Of a stretch of 30,787 nt of DNA, positions 21,068 to 28,711 are shown piece after piece (positions within the stretch are counted from its first letter, which is position 1; every line of letters begins with the position of its first letter). The translations under genes were made by a program, and so were the position numbers. The stretch is from Acinetobacter wuhouensis. Lineage in GTDB: Bacteria > Pseudomonadota > Gammaproteobacteria > Pseudomonadales > Moraxellaceae. The stretch lies in NCBI RefSeq assembly GCF_001696605.3, contig NZ_CP031710.1, forward strand, positions 1-30,787, given 5' to 3'. The notes beneath the pieces were generated by a model that worked only from the letters and a program-made list of their open reading frames with translations, did not search any database and had not been told where the DNA came from.

Positions 21068-21107
21068 TCCTGTTTGCTGCATAAAAAATTTCAAGAGCTA
21101 AACAGGA
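21068..21107 (+). promoter_or_regulatory. Stem that masks the msr(E) ribosome binding site
   Basis: TCCTGTTT (21068-21075) is complementary to AAACAGGA (21100-21107), which includes the start of the AGGAG ribosome binding site ten bases before the msr(E) ATG. Translation of msr(E) would be low while this stem is closed. Confidence 0.55.
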
Positions 21108-21117
21108 GTAAATAAAA

Positions 21118-22593
21118 ATGAGTTTAATTATTAAAGCGAGAAACATACGCTTGGATTATGCTGGGCGTGATGTTTTGGATATTGATGAATTGGAAATTCA
21201 CTCTTATGACCGTATTGGTCTTGTGGGTGATAACGGAGCAGGAAAGAGTAGTTTACTCAAAGTACTTAATGGCGAAATTGTTTTAGCCGAAGCGACATTA
21301 CAGCGTTTTGGTGATTTTGCACATATCAGCCAACTGGGCGGAATCGAAATAGAAACGGTCGAAGACCGGGCAATGTTATCTCGCCTTGGTGTTTCCAATG
21401 TACAAAACGACACAATGAGTGGCGGAGAGGAAACTCGTGCAAAAATTGCTGCCGCATTTTCCCAACAAGTACATGGCATTCTAGCGGATGAACCAACCAG
21501 CCACCTTGATCTCAATGGAATAGATCTACTTATTGGTCAACTTAAAGCATTTGATGGAGCATTACTTGTTATCAGTCATGACCGATATTTTCTTGATATG
21601 GTTGTAGACAAGATATGGGAGTTAAAAGACGGTAAAATTACGGAATATTGGGGTGGTTACTCGGATTACTTGCGTCAAAAAGAAGAAGAGCGACAACACC
21701 AAGCCGTAGAATATGAGCTGATGATGAAGGAACGGGAGCGATTAGAATCTGCTGTGCAAGAAAAACGCCAGCAAGCTAATCGATTAGACAATAAGAAAAA
21801 AGGAGAAAAATCCAAAAACTCTACCGAAAGTGCTGGACGACTTGGGCATGCAAAAATGACTGGCACCAAGCAAAGAAAACTGTATCAGGCAGCTAAGAGT
21901 ATGGAAAAGCGTTTGGCTGCATTAGAAGATATTCAAGCACCAGAGCATTTGCGTTCTATTCGTTTTCGTCAAAGTTCAGCCCTAGAACTGCACAATAAGT
22001 TCCCGATTACGGCAGATGGTCTGAGCTTAAAATTTGGTAGCCGTACTATCTTTGATGACGCTAACTTTATAATACCGCTTGGCGCTAAAGTCGCTATAAC
22101 TGGATCGAATGGAACAGGGAAAACGTCCTTGTTAAAAATGATATCAGAACGTGCTGATGGATTAACCATATCTCCAAAAGCTGAAATTGGCTACTTTACA
22201 CAAACAGGATATAAATTTAACACGCATAAATCTGTGCTCTCCTTTATGCAGGAAGAGTGCGAGTACACAGTTGCGGAAATTCGTGCAGTATTGGCTTCAA
22301 TGGGGATCGGAGCGAATGATATTCAAAAAAACTTATCCGACTTATCGGGAGGTGAAATCATCAAACTGCTTTTATCCAAAATGCTTTTAGGAAAATATAA
22401 TATTTTGCTTATGGATGAACCAGGAAACTATCTTGACCTAAAAAGTATTGCCGCATTAGAAACAATGATGAAGTCCTATGCAGGAACTATTATCTTCGTA
22501 TCTCATGACAAGCAATTGGTCGATAATATTGCTGACATTATCTACGAGATCAAAGACCACAAAATCATCAAGACTTTTGAGAGAGATTGTTAA
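21118..22593 (+). CDS. msr(E): Msr(E) ABC-F ribosomal protection protein
   Basis: Cytoplasmic ABC-F ATPase that binds the ribosomal E site and dislodges macrolides and streptogramin B from the exit tunnel. Full length at 491 residues. First nucleotide-binding domain: Walker [10 protein letters not shown] (37-45), signature MSGGEE (about 100-105), Walker [12 protein letters not shown]. Then the charged interdomain linker that reaches the peptidyl-transferase centre ([20 protein letters not shown] onward). Second domain: Walker [10 protein letters not shown] (329-337), signature LSGGE (about 408-412), Walker [13 protein letters not shown]. No transmembrane domains, as expected. Transcribed with mph(E) 55 bases downstream. 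Confidence 0.97.
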   Translation: MSLIIKARNIRLDYAGRDVLDIDELEIHSYDRIGLVGDNGAGKSSLLKVLNGEIVLAEATLQRFGDFAHISQLGGIEIETVEDRAMLSRLGVSNVQNDTMSGGEETRAKIAAAFSQQVHGILADEPTSHLDLNGIDLLIGQLKAFDGALLVISHDRYFLDMVVDKIWELKDGKITEYWGGYSDYLRQKEEERQHQAVEYELMMKERERLESAVQEKRQQANRLDNKKKGEKSKNSTESAGRLGHAKMTGTKQRKLYQAAKSMEKRLAALEDIQAPEHLRSIRFRQSSALELHNKFPITADGLSLKFGSRTIFDDANFIIPLGAKVAITGSNGTGKTSLLKMISERADGLTISPKAEIGYFTQTGYKFNTHKSVLSFMQEECEYTVAEIRAVLASMGIGANDIQKNLSDLSGGEIIKLLLSKMLLGKYNILLMDEPGNYLDLKSIAALETMMKSYAGTIIFVSHDKQLVDNIADIIYEIKDHKIIKTFERDC

Positions 22594-22648
22594 TGATAGC
22601 CAATCTAATCCGAACATTAATTATTGAACTCTTTAAAGGAAATTAAAA

Positions 22649-23533
22649 ATGACAATTCAAGATATTCAATCACTTGCTGAAGCACACGGCTTGTTGCTTA
22701 CGGACAAAATGAATTTCAATGAAATGGGCATTGATTTTAAGGTCGTTTTTGCTCTTGATACAAAGGGGCAACAATGGTTGCTGCGTATTCCTCGTCGTGA
22801 TGGCATGAGGGAACAAATCAAGAAAGAAAAACGCATTTTAGAATTGGTAAAAAAACATCTTTCTGTAGAGGTTCCTGATTGGAGAATTTCATCTACAGAA
22901 TTAGTGGCTTATCCCATACTTAAAGATAATCCTGTTTTAAATTTGGATGCTGAAACCTATGAAATAATTTGGAATATGGACAAAGATAGCCCGAAATACA
23001 TAACATCTTTGGCAAAAACCTTATTTGAAATCCATAGTATTCCTGAAAAAGAAGTTCGGGAAAATGATTTGAAAATTATGAAACCTTCAGATTTAAGACC
23101 TGAAATAGCAAACAATTTGCAGTTAGTAAAATCTGAAATTGGTATAAGTGAGCAATTGGAAACCCGCTACAGAAAATGGTTGGATAATGATGTTCTATGG
23201 GCAGATTTCACCCAATTTATACATGGCGATTTATATGCTGGGCATGTACTAGCTTCAAAGGATGGAGCTGTTTCAGGCGTTATTGATTGGTCAACAGCCC
23301 ATATAGATGACCCAGCGATTGATTTTGCTGGGCATGTAACTTTGTTTGGAGAAGAAAGCCTCAAAACTCTAATCATCGAGTATGAAAAACTAGGGGGTAA
23401 AGTTTGGAATAAACTATATGAACAGACTTTAGAAAGAGCAGCGGCCTCTCCTTTGATGTATGGTTTATTTGCCTTAGAAACTCAAAATGAAAGCCTTATC
23501 GTTGGAGCAAAAGCTCAGTTGGGAGTTATATAA
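22649..23533 (+). CDS. mph(E): Mph(E) macrolide 2'-phosphotransferase
   Basis: Kinase that phosphorylates the 2'-hydroxyl of the macrolide desosamine sugar and so inactivates erythromycin-type drugs. 294 residues, the usual length. Nucleotide region LLRIPRRDGMREQIKKEKRI holds the conserved Lys/Glu; the catalytic loop is IHGDLYAGHVL (His192-Asp194) and the metal-binding Asp is in GVIDWSTAHIDDPAIDF (about 213). AAAGGA is the ribosome binding site. It pairs with msr(E), combining target protection with drug inactivation. Confidence 0.97.
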   Translation: MTIQDIQSLAEAHGLLLTDKMNFNEMGIDFKVVFALDTKGQQWLLRIPRRDGMREQIKKEKRILELVKKHLSVEVPDWRISSTELVAYPILKDNPVLNLDAETYEIIWNMDKDSPKYITSLAKTLFEIHSIPEKEVRENDLKIMKPSDLRPEIANNLQLVKSEIGISEQLETRYRKWLDNDVLWADFTQFIHGDLYAGHVLASKDGAVSGVIDWSTAHIDDPAIDFAGHVTLFGEESLKTLIIEYEKLGGKVWNKLYEQTLERAAASPLMYGLFALETQNESLIVGAKAQLGVI

Positions 23534-23611
23534 TTTAAAAATATGATTGCTGAGAACTGCCTTGTTTTGAAACTTGGTTGGCTTTAATTAGTTTTTAGTA
23601 TTCTTTATAGA

Positions 23612-23635
23612 AAATGCCTCGATCAAGGGGCATTT
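23612..23635 (+). terminator. Hairpin after mph(E)
   Basis: Stem AAATGCCTC / GGGGCATTT (with a G-T pair) around GATCAA, followed by only a short T-run. Probable end of the msr(E)-mph(E) transcript, ten bases before pdif site 10. Confidence 0.6.
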
Positions 23636-23644
23636 CTAACAATC

Positions 23645-23672
23645 ATTTAACATAAAATTTCTTATGTGAAGT
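23645..23672 (+). other. pdif site 10, XerD-XerC orientation
   Basis: XerD arm ATTTAACATAA, spacer AATTTC, XerC arm TTATGTGAAGT. It closes the macrolide-resistance module. Confidence 0.9.
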
Positions 23673-23722
23673 AACCTGAATGCAGCGGTGCCCCATTGGG
23701 GGCGCGTTGAGATAAGCCTCTT

Positions 23723-24325
23723 TTAGATAACTTTAGCAACTCGATAGACAGTTGCAACTCCACAATTCACTGCTTTGGCAATTTCTTCCTTAGTCATATT
23801 GCCAACTACTAGCAATTCTTTTATTCGTTTATGTTTAGCCTCATTTGCCTTCTTGCCTGTTGGTTTGTAACCCGAACGTGCCAGGCCCTGCTTAATACGT
23901 TCTATACGTTTCTCATTGTCTAGGCGGGCCATTGTTGCCAGAAGATCAATCAACATATTGTTGATGAGTTCCAAGATTGAATGAGTAATGCTGTCACTGG
24001 TTTGAATCATTTGGTAGGTAGTAGGAAGATCTGCTACGACTAAACGAAGTCCCTTCTCCTGGATCCTGCGCTTCAGCTCTTGAAAATCTCGTTGGGTTAG
24101 GCGTGATAAGCGGTCAATACTTTCAACTAACAATGTGTCACCTTGATTTGCTTCTGACAGTAGCTTATTCAATTCAGGTCGGTCTAACTTCGTACCACTA
24201 TAGTTTTCCACGTACACAATGGTTTCACCCAAATTCAAGTTTTGGTTTAGATCCTGAAGAATCTGCAAAGCCCTTTCTGCATCTTGATCTTTAGTTGAAG
24301 CTCGTAGATAAATACGTGTATTCAT
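23723..24325 (-). CDS. Serine recombinase (resolvase/invertase family)
   Basis: Site-specific recombinase of about 200 residues. The N-terminal catalytic domain has TRIYLRASTKDQDAERA with the nucleophilic Ser10 (counting from ATG 24325), YSGTKLDRPELNKLL, and LLVESIDRLSRLTQRDFQEL, the conserved DRLSR motif. A C-terminal HTH follows: MTKEEIAKAVNCGVATVYRV. An in-frame start at 24334 would add three residues. Divergent dyads in the upstream DNA (24330-24401) look like its binding site, so it may resolve plasmid multimers or cointegrates, a useful function for this two-replicon plasmid (inference). Sole gene of its pdif module. Confidence 0.88.
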   Translation of the reverse strand: MNTRIYLRASTKDQDAERALQILQDLNQNLNLGETIVYVENYSGTKLDRPELNKLLSEANQGDTLLVESIDRLSRLTQRDFQELKRRIQEKGLRLVVADLPTTYQMIQTSDSITHSILELINNMLIDLLATMARLDNEKRIERIKQGLARSGYKPTGKKANEAKHKRIKELLVVGNMTKEEIAKAVNCGVATVYRVAKVI

Positions 24326-24329
24326 TTCT

Positions 24330-24401
24330 ATCATTTAATCTTAATTCTATTAGATTAATGATAATACTATCATTTAATTATTGCATTAAGTCTAATGATA
24401 G
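24330..24401. promoter_or_regulatory. Possible res site and promoter of the recombinase
   Basis: Two inverted-repeat subsites: ATCATTTAATC (24330-24340) with GATTAATGAT (24353-24362), and CTATCATT (24367-24374) with AATGATAG (24394-24401). Spaced dyads directly upstream of a resolvase gene are the usual res arrangement and would also overlap its promoter. Confidence 0.5.
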
Positions 24402-24450
24402 ATATTGTATGCGATTTGGCTCGCTATCATTCAGGTATAGTCTTTTGATA

Positions 24451-24475
24451 AAAAAAGCATGACTAAAAGCCATGC
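24451..24475 (-). terminator. Minus-strand terminator beyond a pdif site
   Basis: On the minus strand GCATGGC pairs with GTCATGC and is followed by six U. It lies just past pdif site 11 and is the first terminator met by transcripts of the exported-protein gene at 24531, so that transcript probably crosses the pdif site. Confidence 0.65.
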
Positions 24476-24481
24476 CTTGGG

Positions 24482-24509
24482 AATTCGTATAACGTGTATT
24501 ATGTTAATT
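24482..24509 (+). other. pdif site 11, XerC-XerD orientation
   Basis: XerC arm AATTCGTATAA, spacer CGTGTA, XerD arm TTATGTTAATT followed by TTAGAAA. Confidence 0.92.
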
Positions 24510-24530
24510 TTAGAAAAATTACTTAATCAA

Positions 24531-25262
24531 CTAGCGACAATAATTATCTAGCTTAACTACTACATCTCTTAAATTATTCTCTAAACCTGAAAAATCTCTA
24601 CTCTTTTTAACTGTACTTGGTGTATTCCATTTAGAGAAATTATTTTGGAGATCTTTAAAATTTTGTCTGTAATTTTGACAAATCAAGTTATATCGAGCTA
24701 CTTGATCTTCTTCATTAATTAAGCGCTTTCTAGTAATAATTACTTCTTCAAATGAATTCTTTAGTTCATTGTACCGACTCAACTCATCTTCCTGATTTTT
24801 TATCATTTGCGGATACCAACGCAAATAGGTTTCAAGTATTCTATTTTCTTTTATATGATATTTAAGTACATTATTTGATCGACATGAAGTGATTAACTCT
24901 TGTAAGTTATTCTTTTCAAAATCTAAAATTTCATCATTTTTACTACCAATTGGATCATTTTCTATTTCAATATCAATTCTTTGTTGTTTAATACTCCTAA
25001 GATCAATGCAATAAAGATTTGTAAGCACATTATGATCTGTCGTATTCGAAATTTTTTTTCTGACATTAAAAGATTCTTTTTCTAGTTGTAGTTTTTTACT
25101 TTTATAACGAATCACATTATAAATATCAGAGAGTTGAGTCTCCGCATATTGGGTATTAGCTGAAAATTGATTTTTAGCTTGTTCTTGATCAATAGCTTGG
25201 GCATTAGTCGCATAAGTTATTAAAATTGCTATAAATATTGGAATTTTAAATTTCACTATCAA
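24531..25262 (-). CDS. Predicted exported helical protein of unknown function
   Basis: About 243 residues, not recognised. A signal peptide is clear: a basic start, hydrophobic IPIFIAILITYA and a cleavage site TNAQA before IDQEQA. The mature part is mostly helical and charged, with coiled-coil-like segments (YKSKKLQLEKESFNVRKK; NQEDELSRYNELKNSFEEV) and four cysteines (LYCIDL, TSCRS, LICQN, NYCR) that could form two disulfides in the periplasm. The start is TTG 25262 with AGG five bases upstream; GTG 25256 is the alternative. It shares its module with a divergent membrane-protein gene. Confidence 0.7.
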   Translation of the reverse strand: MIVKFKIPIFIAILITYATNAQAIDQEQAKNQFSANTQYAETQLSDIYNVIRYKSKKLQLEKESFNVRKKISNTTDHNVLTNLYCIDLRSIKQQRIDIEIENDPIGSKNDEILDFEKNNLQELITSCRSNNVLKYHIKENRILETYLRWYPQMIKNQEDELSRYNELKNSFEEVIITRKRLINEEDQVARYNLICQNYRQNFKDLQNNFSKWNTPSTVKKSRDFSGLENNLRDVVVKLDNYCR

Positions 25263-25390
25263 TTTTACCTTTTACAATGAATTAGTAAGCTATAAATCAT
25301 AAAACTGCCAGTATAATAGTTGACTAATAAAATACCCAACTTAATTTATTTCTGTTATATTTCAATGTAATAAACTCTTAGTATACTATA

Positions 25391-25705
25391 ATGATTAAGT
25401 TTATCTTGTTTCCTTTGATTGCCTTCGTACTTGTAGGCATAACTAATGAACTGACTATAAATGAAGATATTTTTATTTATATAAGTTTTACAATAGCTAC
25501 AATCCTAGCTTATAAATTTTCAACAAAAAATAGACTAACGCTCGCATCAATTTATTCTATATTTTTGATATTCATTAGTTTTTTTATACAGCTTTTATCA
25601 AGTAATGAAGACGTAGTATTGGCAATCATCGCATCTCTAATAGGGATAGGGATATGTTATATATTTGATAGAAAAGTTTCGATTACAATATCTACTCGTG
25701 ACTAG
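25391..25705 (+). CDS. Small polytopic membrane protein of unknown function
   Basis: 104 residues, almost all hydrophobic, with about four membrane segments: FILFPLIAFVLVGI, IFIYISFTIATILAY, LASIYSIFLIFISFFIQLL and VVLAIIASLIGIGICYIF. The tail RKVSITISTRD is short and polar. No family recognised and no good ribosome binding site. It is divergent from the exported-protein gene, with a 128-base AT-rich region between them that must hold both promoters. A link between the two products (for example toxin immunity or envelope stress) is only a possibility. Confidence 0.55.
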   Translation: MIKFILFPLIAFVLVGITNELTINEDIFIYISFTIATILAYKFSTKNRLTLASIYSIFLIFISFFIQLLSSNEDVVLAIIASLIGIGICYIFDRKVSITISTRD

Positions 25706-25748
25706 ATTATCTACCAAATTGGAAAAAATAAGTTTCTGTCACTAACTC

Positions 25749-25776
25749 ATTTAACATAATGGATATTATACGAAGT
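25749..25776 (+). other. pdif site 12, XerD-XerC orientation
   Basis: XerD arm ATTTAACATAA, spacer TGGATA, XerC arm TTATACGAAGT. It opens the BrnTA module. Confidence 0.9.
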
Positions 25777-25840
25777 ACACTTGTATATTAATATAAATAT
25801 CAGACACTTAATAAAACCTTAAAAACCCCAAAATGCCCAA

Positions 25841-25871
25841 AAAGCCGACTTTGAAACAAATCGGCTTTTTT
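25841..25871 (+). terminator. Hairpin inside the BrnTA module, upstream of brnT
   Basis: Stem AAAGCCGA / TCGGCTTT followed by more T bases; an insulating terminator near the pdif site. A related hairpin is at 6050-6075. Confidence 0.65.
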
Positions 25872-25956
25872 ATGAGCAGTTTTGGAATGTTTTGCCAATA
25901 AATTTGACCAAAAATTACGCTTTTCAACTTGAGTGATACAATTTTGTGATACATTA

Positions 25957-25968
25957 TTGTATATACAA
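25957..25968. promoter_or_regulatory. Probable BrnA operator
   Basis: Perfect 12-base palindrome TTGTATATACAA, directly before brnT and next to a TGATACATT extended -10-like sequence (25947-25955). BrnTA operons are known to be repressed by the BrnA-containing complex at such a promoter. Confidence 0.55.
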
Positions 25969-25983
25969 ATTTGAATGTTTTTT

Positions 25984-26271
25984 ATGAAACAGTATTTCGA
26001 ATGGGATGAGGCAAAGAATCGAAAGAATCAGAAAAAACACGATGTCTCTTTCGAAACGGCAAGCCTTGTTTTTGATGATCCACTGAGGATCTCAATCCAA
26101 GACAGACATACCGATGGTGAAGAACGTTGGCAGACCATTGGGAAAGTAAAAGGCGTACTAATGCTGTTAGTAGCTCACACCATTTTTGATGAAGATGACT
26201 GTGAAATCATACGAATCATTAGTGCAAGACAAGTCACTAAGGCGGAGCGAGATAGATATGAGCATGGTTAG
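25984..26271 (+). CDS. brnT: BrnT-type ribonuclease toxin
   Basis: Type II toxin with a RelE-like fold that cleaves RNA. About 95 residues from ATG 25984 (MKQYFEWDEAKNRKNQKKHD), the hallmark FEWDxxKNxxNxxKHxVSF start of BrnT, then ASLVFDDPLRISIQDRHTDG, EERWQTIGKVKGVLMLLVAHT and IIRIISARQVTKAERDRYE. An ATG nine bases earlier is possible. Its end overlaps the start of brnA. Confidence 0.92.
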   Translation: MKQYFEWDEAKNRKNQKKHDVSFETASLVFDDPLRISIQDRHTDGEERWQTIGKVKGVLMLLVAHTIFDEDDCEIIRIISARQVTKAERDRYEHG

Positions 26272-26572
26272 ATACTCACGTAAAGAACTGAATGAAAAAT
26301 TCAGCGACAAGCAAGATGCTGAAATTGAACGCTTGCTTGCTAAAGGGACGGTTCCTGATGATCAGCTAGATCTATCAGATATTCCTGAAATTACAGACTG
26401 GAGCAATGCTGTACGCCATAATCAATTCTATCGCCCAGTGAAGCAACAGACTTCCATCCGTTTAGATGCTGATGTACTTGCATGGTTTAAAGCACAGGGA
26501 AAAGGTTATCAAACACGAATGAATGAAATTCTGCGAGAAGCAATGTTAGAAGATTTAAAAAAACATCAATAA
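26258..26572 (+). CDS. brnA: BrnA-type antitoxin
   Basis: Ribbon-helix-helix antitoxin and autorepressor, 104 residues from ATG 26258 (MSMVRYSRKELNEKFSDKQD), overlapping brnT by 14 bases; GGAG lies ten bases upstream. The N-terminal arm would wrap the toxin, and the C-terminal VKQQTSIRLDADVLAWFKAQ then GYQTRMNEILREAM is the DNA-binding fold typical of BrnA. The reading frame is open further upstream, but that part only mirrors brnT. A terminator follows at once. Confidence 0.92.
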   Translation: MSMVRYSRKELNEKFSDKQDAEIERLLAKGTVPDDQLDLSDIPEITDWSNAVRHNQFYRPVKQQTSIRLDADVLAWFKAQGKGYQTRMNEILREAMLEDLKKHQ

Positions 26573-26598
26573 AAATGGGAGCTTAGGCTCCCATTTTT
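26571..26598. terminator. BrnTA terminator abutting the pdif site
   Basis: Stem GGGAGC / GCTCCC with A and T flanks, one base from pdif site 13; almost the same hairpin as after both HigBA operons. Confidence 0.85.
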
Positions 26599-26599
26599 G

Positions 26600-26627
26600 A
26601 CTGCGTATAACGTGTATTATGTTAATT
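26600..26627 (+). other. pdif site 13, XerC-XerD orientation
   Basis: XerC arm ACTGCGTATAA, spacer CGTGTA, XerD arm TTATGTTAATT followed by TTAGAAA. Confidence 0.9.
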
Positions 26628-26866
26628 TTAGAAATAATTAAAAGTTTAGGAATACTAGTAGAATGCAGCTTATAGAAATAGAACCTTATTTTTGGGAACT
26701 ATATGAGGATAGCGAAAATATATATCTCAATGTTCTTATAAATATGAGTGCAATTTCTTGGGAGAAAACTATCTGCCTAGATGAACAAACGATTCAGCAG
26801 TATCAGACTCAAGGAAAAGGTTTTATTGATGGCTTAGCTAAAAGGATTGAAAGTAGCCAATTGATC

Positions 26867-27718
26867 CTAGACAGTATCGTGGACAATCGATCCCTCTAAA
26901 TTCTTGAAATATTTCTGTTCAAAGGCTTCTGGACTTAACCAGCCGTTTGCAGAATGCCTTCTGACCCGATTGTAATAAATCTCAATATAATCAAACAAGA
27001 CCGCATTCGCCTCTTTTCGAGTCGAAAACACACTGCCATGTACCACATGACCTTTTAATGTATGAAAGAAGCTTTCAGTCACTGCATTATCCCAACAGTT
27101 TCCACGTCTAGACATACTCTGAGTACAATCATTTTTCAGTAACAGCGCTCTAAAATCACGACTACAGTACTGTGAGCCTTGGTCCGAATGAACCATAACA
27201 CCAGTTGGATAACCCTGACGAGCCATTGCATAGTTAAACGTATCACACACCAACTGGCGGTCTATTCGATGGCTGGTTTGCCACCCCACGATACGACGGC
27301 TAAATAAATCTAGCATCACACATAAATACAACCAACCTTCTTTAGTGCGGATATAGGTAATGTCTGTTGTCCAGACTTTATTAGGCTGAGTAACTGTAAA
27401 TTGGCGATCCAACAAGTTGGGTGCTGTAGGCAAACGATGGGTTGAATCAGTCGTATGCTTGTATTTACGCGCAATCCTGCTACGTAAACCAAGCTTTTTT
27501 AGCATCCTTCCAATAGTACGTTCGCTCATGTTGTAACCTAAATCATGCATGTCATGTACTAATGAAGGTGCACCCAATCGTGCATGATGCTGCCAATATA
27601 CGGCTTTTAAGTCATTATATTTCTGTGCCGTATTGGCTTGACGTTTTCGCCAGGCATAATAGCCTGAAGTGCTGACACCTAGGTATTTACAGGCAGAAGA
27701 TACGGTGACTTCATTCAT
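26867..27718 (-). CDS. IS3-family transposase OrfB, copy 2
   Basis: Identical at protein level to the OrfB at 6873, with all DDE residues. Confidence 0.92.
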   Translation of the reverse strand: MNEVTVSSACKYLGVSTSGYYAWRKRQANTAQKYNDLKAVYWQHHARLGAPSLVHDMHDLGYNMSERTIGRMLKKLGLRSRIARKYKHTTDSTHRLPTAPNLLDRQFTVTQPNKVWTTDITYIRTKEGWLYLCVMLDLFSRRIVGWQTSHRIDRQLVCDTFNYAMARQGYPTGVMVHSDQGSQYCSRDFRALLLKNDCTQSMSRRGNCWDNAVTESFFHTLKGHVVHGSVFSTRKEANAVLFDYIEIYYNRVRRHSANGWLSPEAFEQKYFKNLEGSIVHDTV

Positions 27719-27732
27719 ATCTAGATCTTGAA

Positions 27733-28026
27733 TTACCGTGTACTTTTCTTGGCATGATCTGTTAGAAAGTACACATGCGCTTTTTTTAAGATGTCATTGG
27801 CTTCCTTGAGCTGTTTGACTTCTTTCTCTAATTCCACGATCCGCTGTTGTTCTGGTGAAAGTTGACGTTTGCTTGAACCTGCCGGATTGGTTTCACGAAT
27901 CCATTTATCTAATGTTGAATAACCCACACCTAATTTCTGGGCGATTGCAGCTACAGACTCGTGTGAGTTTGAAAGTGCATAATCAATCGCTTGCTGTTTA
28001 AATTCGGGACTAAAACGTTTAGCCAT
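27733..28026 (-). CDS. IS3-family transposase OrfA, copy 2
   Basis: Identical at protein level to the OrfA at 7739 (start MAKRFSPEFKQQ); the A7 slippage run is also preserved. Confidence 0.9.
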   Translation of the reverse strand: MAKRFSPEFKQQAIDYALSNSHESVAAIAQKLGVGYSTLDKWIRETNPAGSSKRQLSPEQQRIVELEKEVKQLKEANDILKKAHVYFLTDHAKKSTR

Positions 28027-28210
28027 TTCTTGAATCTCCAAAGATTAAAGTTACGTTATCTTTAGAGGGACGTGCTGTCCATTATTTTGTCTAGGATCAA
28101 ATTTAGAAAAGATTATGAAAGATTTTACTCATATACAGATGCCTCCAAAGAACAGAAAAAAGAAATGCTTCAAGCATTTAATGAATATAAGGCTAAGCAA
28201 AATTAAATCC

Positions 28211-28238
28211 ATTTAACATAATGGCTGTTATGCGAAAT
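28211..28238 (+). other. pdif site 14, XerD-XerC orientation
   Basis: XerD arm ATTTAACATAA, spacer TGGCTG, XerC arm TTATGCGAAAT. Same spacer and orientation as the site at 19938. The next site has the same orientation, the only break in the alternation of the array. Confidence 0.93.
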
Positions 28239-28280
28239 TCCATAGATATTTTAATTCTCTTGAAAATAAATATTTATAAA

Positions 28281-28678
28281 TCAAACATCTCTAAAAGGAG
28301 CTGTTTCCAATACTTTTTTTATCTCATTTTCTTTTTTTACTTTCCATTGATCACTGATTAAACCAAAAAGTTCAATTTGTTTTGAAAAAGCGAGTCGACG
28401 GGAATCTTGTCCTCTAGTTCTATTCTTAAGTTCAAACTCAAACGAATAGCTAGATATAAAATTATCCATTATCCAATAAAGCAACTCTTCAAAATCCTTA
28501 GTTGTTTTTTCAAAAAAAACTTCTCCTCTTTCTTCAGAAATATACCAATATTTATTTTCATGGATTAATACATATGGAGCTCCATCATTCTGAACTGCGG
28601 GCCAAACTCTTTTTTTTCCAGCCCAATTTTTTCACAAATTTGATCAACCTTACGTTGAATTTCTAAAAATGTAAGCAT
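28281..28678 (-). pseudogene. Imm63-like immunity protein gene with a frameshift
   Basis: Read with one frame change, the 398 bases encode about 132 residues: MLTFLEIQRKVDQICEKIGL at the start, then YWYISEERGEVFFEKTTKDF, EELLYWIMDNF, YSFEFELKNRTRGQDSRRLA, FSKQIELFGLISDQW and a final ETAPFRDV. That order (ERG...TT.D..ELLYW, E...R..G.D.RR..F..Q..L, PF.D) fits the Imm63 family of immunity proteins against polymorphic toxins, as I recall it. The frame breaks at a run of eight A (plus-strand T at 28610-28617) where nine would restore it, so it is either a young pseudogene, a phase-variable tract or a sequencing slip. The longest uninterrupted part starts at ATG 28484. Confidence 0.65.
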
Positions 28679-28711
28679 TATTCTTTGATTCTCCAAATGT
28701 TCTTAATATCT

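Larger units (their letters stand above)
26862..28099 (-). mobile_element. IS3-family insertion sequence, 1238 bp, copy 2
   Basis: Same element and orientation as at 6868-8105, offset 19994 bases. Ends TGATCCTAGACA and TGTCTAGGATCA; target duplication AAT at 26859-26861 and 28100-28102. It interrupts the gene starting at 26663. Confidence 0.92.
26663..28206 (+). pseudogene. Unknown 100-residue protein gene interrupted by an IS
   Basis: Coding parts are 26663-26861 and 28103-28206; the 1238-bp IS and one AAT repeat lie between. Removing them restores one frame running through AKRIESSQFRKDYERFYSYT to EYKAKQN and a stop. The product starts MQLIEIEPYFWELYEDSENI, with LNVLINMSAISWEKTICLDE in the middle and a charged helical C-terminus. 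No family recognised. The small size and solitary position in a pdif module resemble the immunity-gene modules nearby, but this is only an analogy. Confidence 0.75.

Noticed and set aside
21204..21515. Frames antisense to msr(E) and mph(E)
   Set aside because: Shadow frames of strongly conserved resistance genes.
23167..23376. Short frame antisense to the mph(E) catalytic loop
   Set aside because: No start signals; it exists only because of codon choice in mph(E).
28281..28484. A free-standing 67-residue gene on the minus strand
   Set aside because: It is the C-terminal half of the frameshifted Imm63-like gene; similarity continues upstream in the shifted frame.
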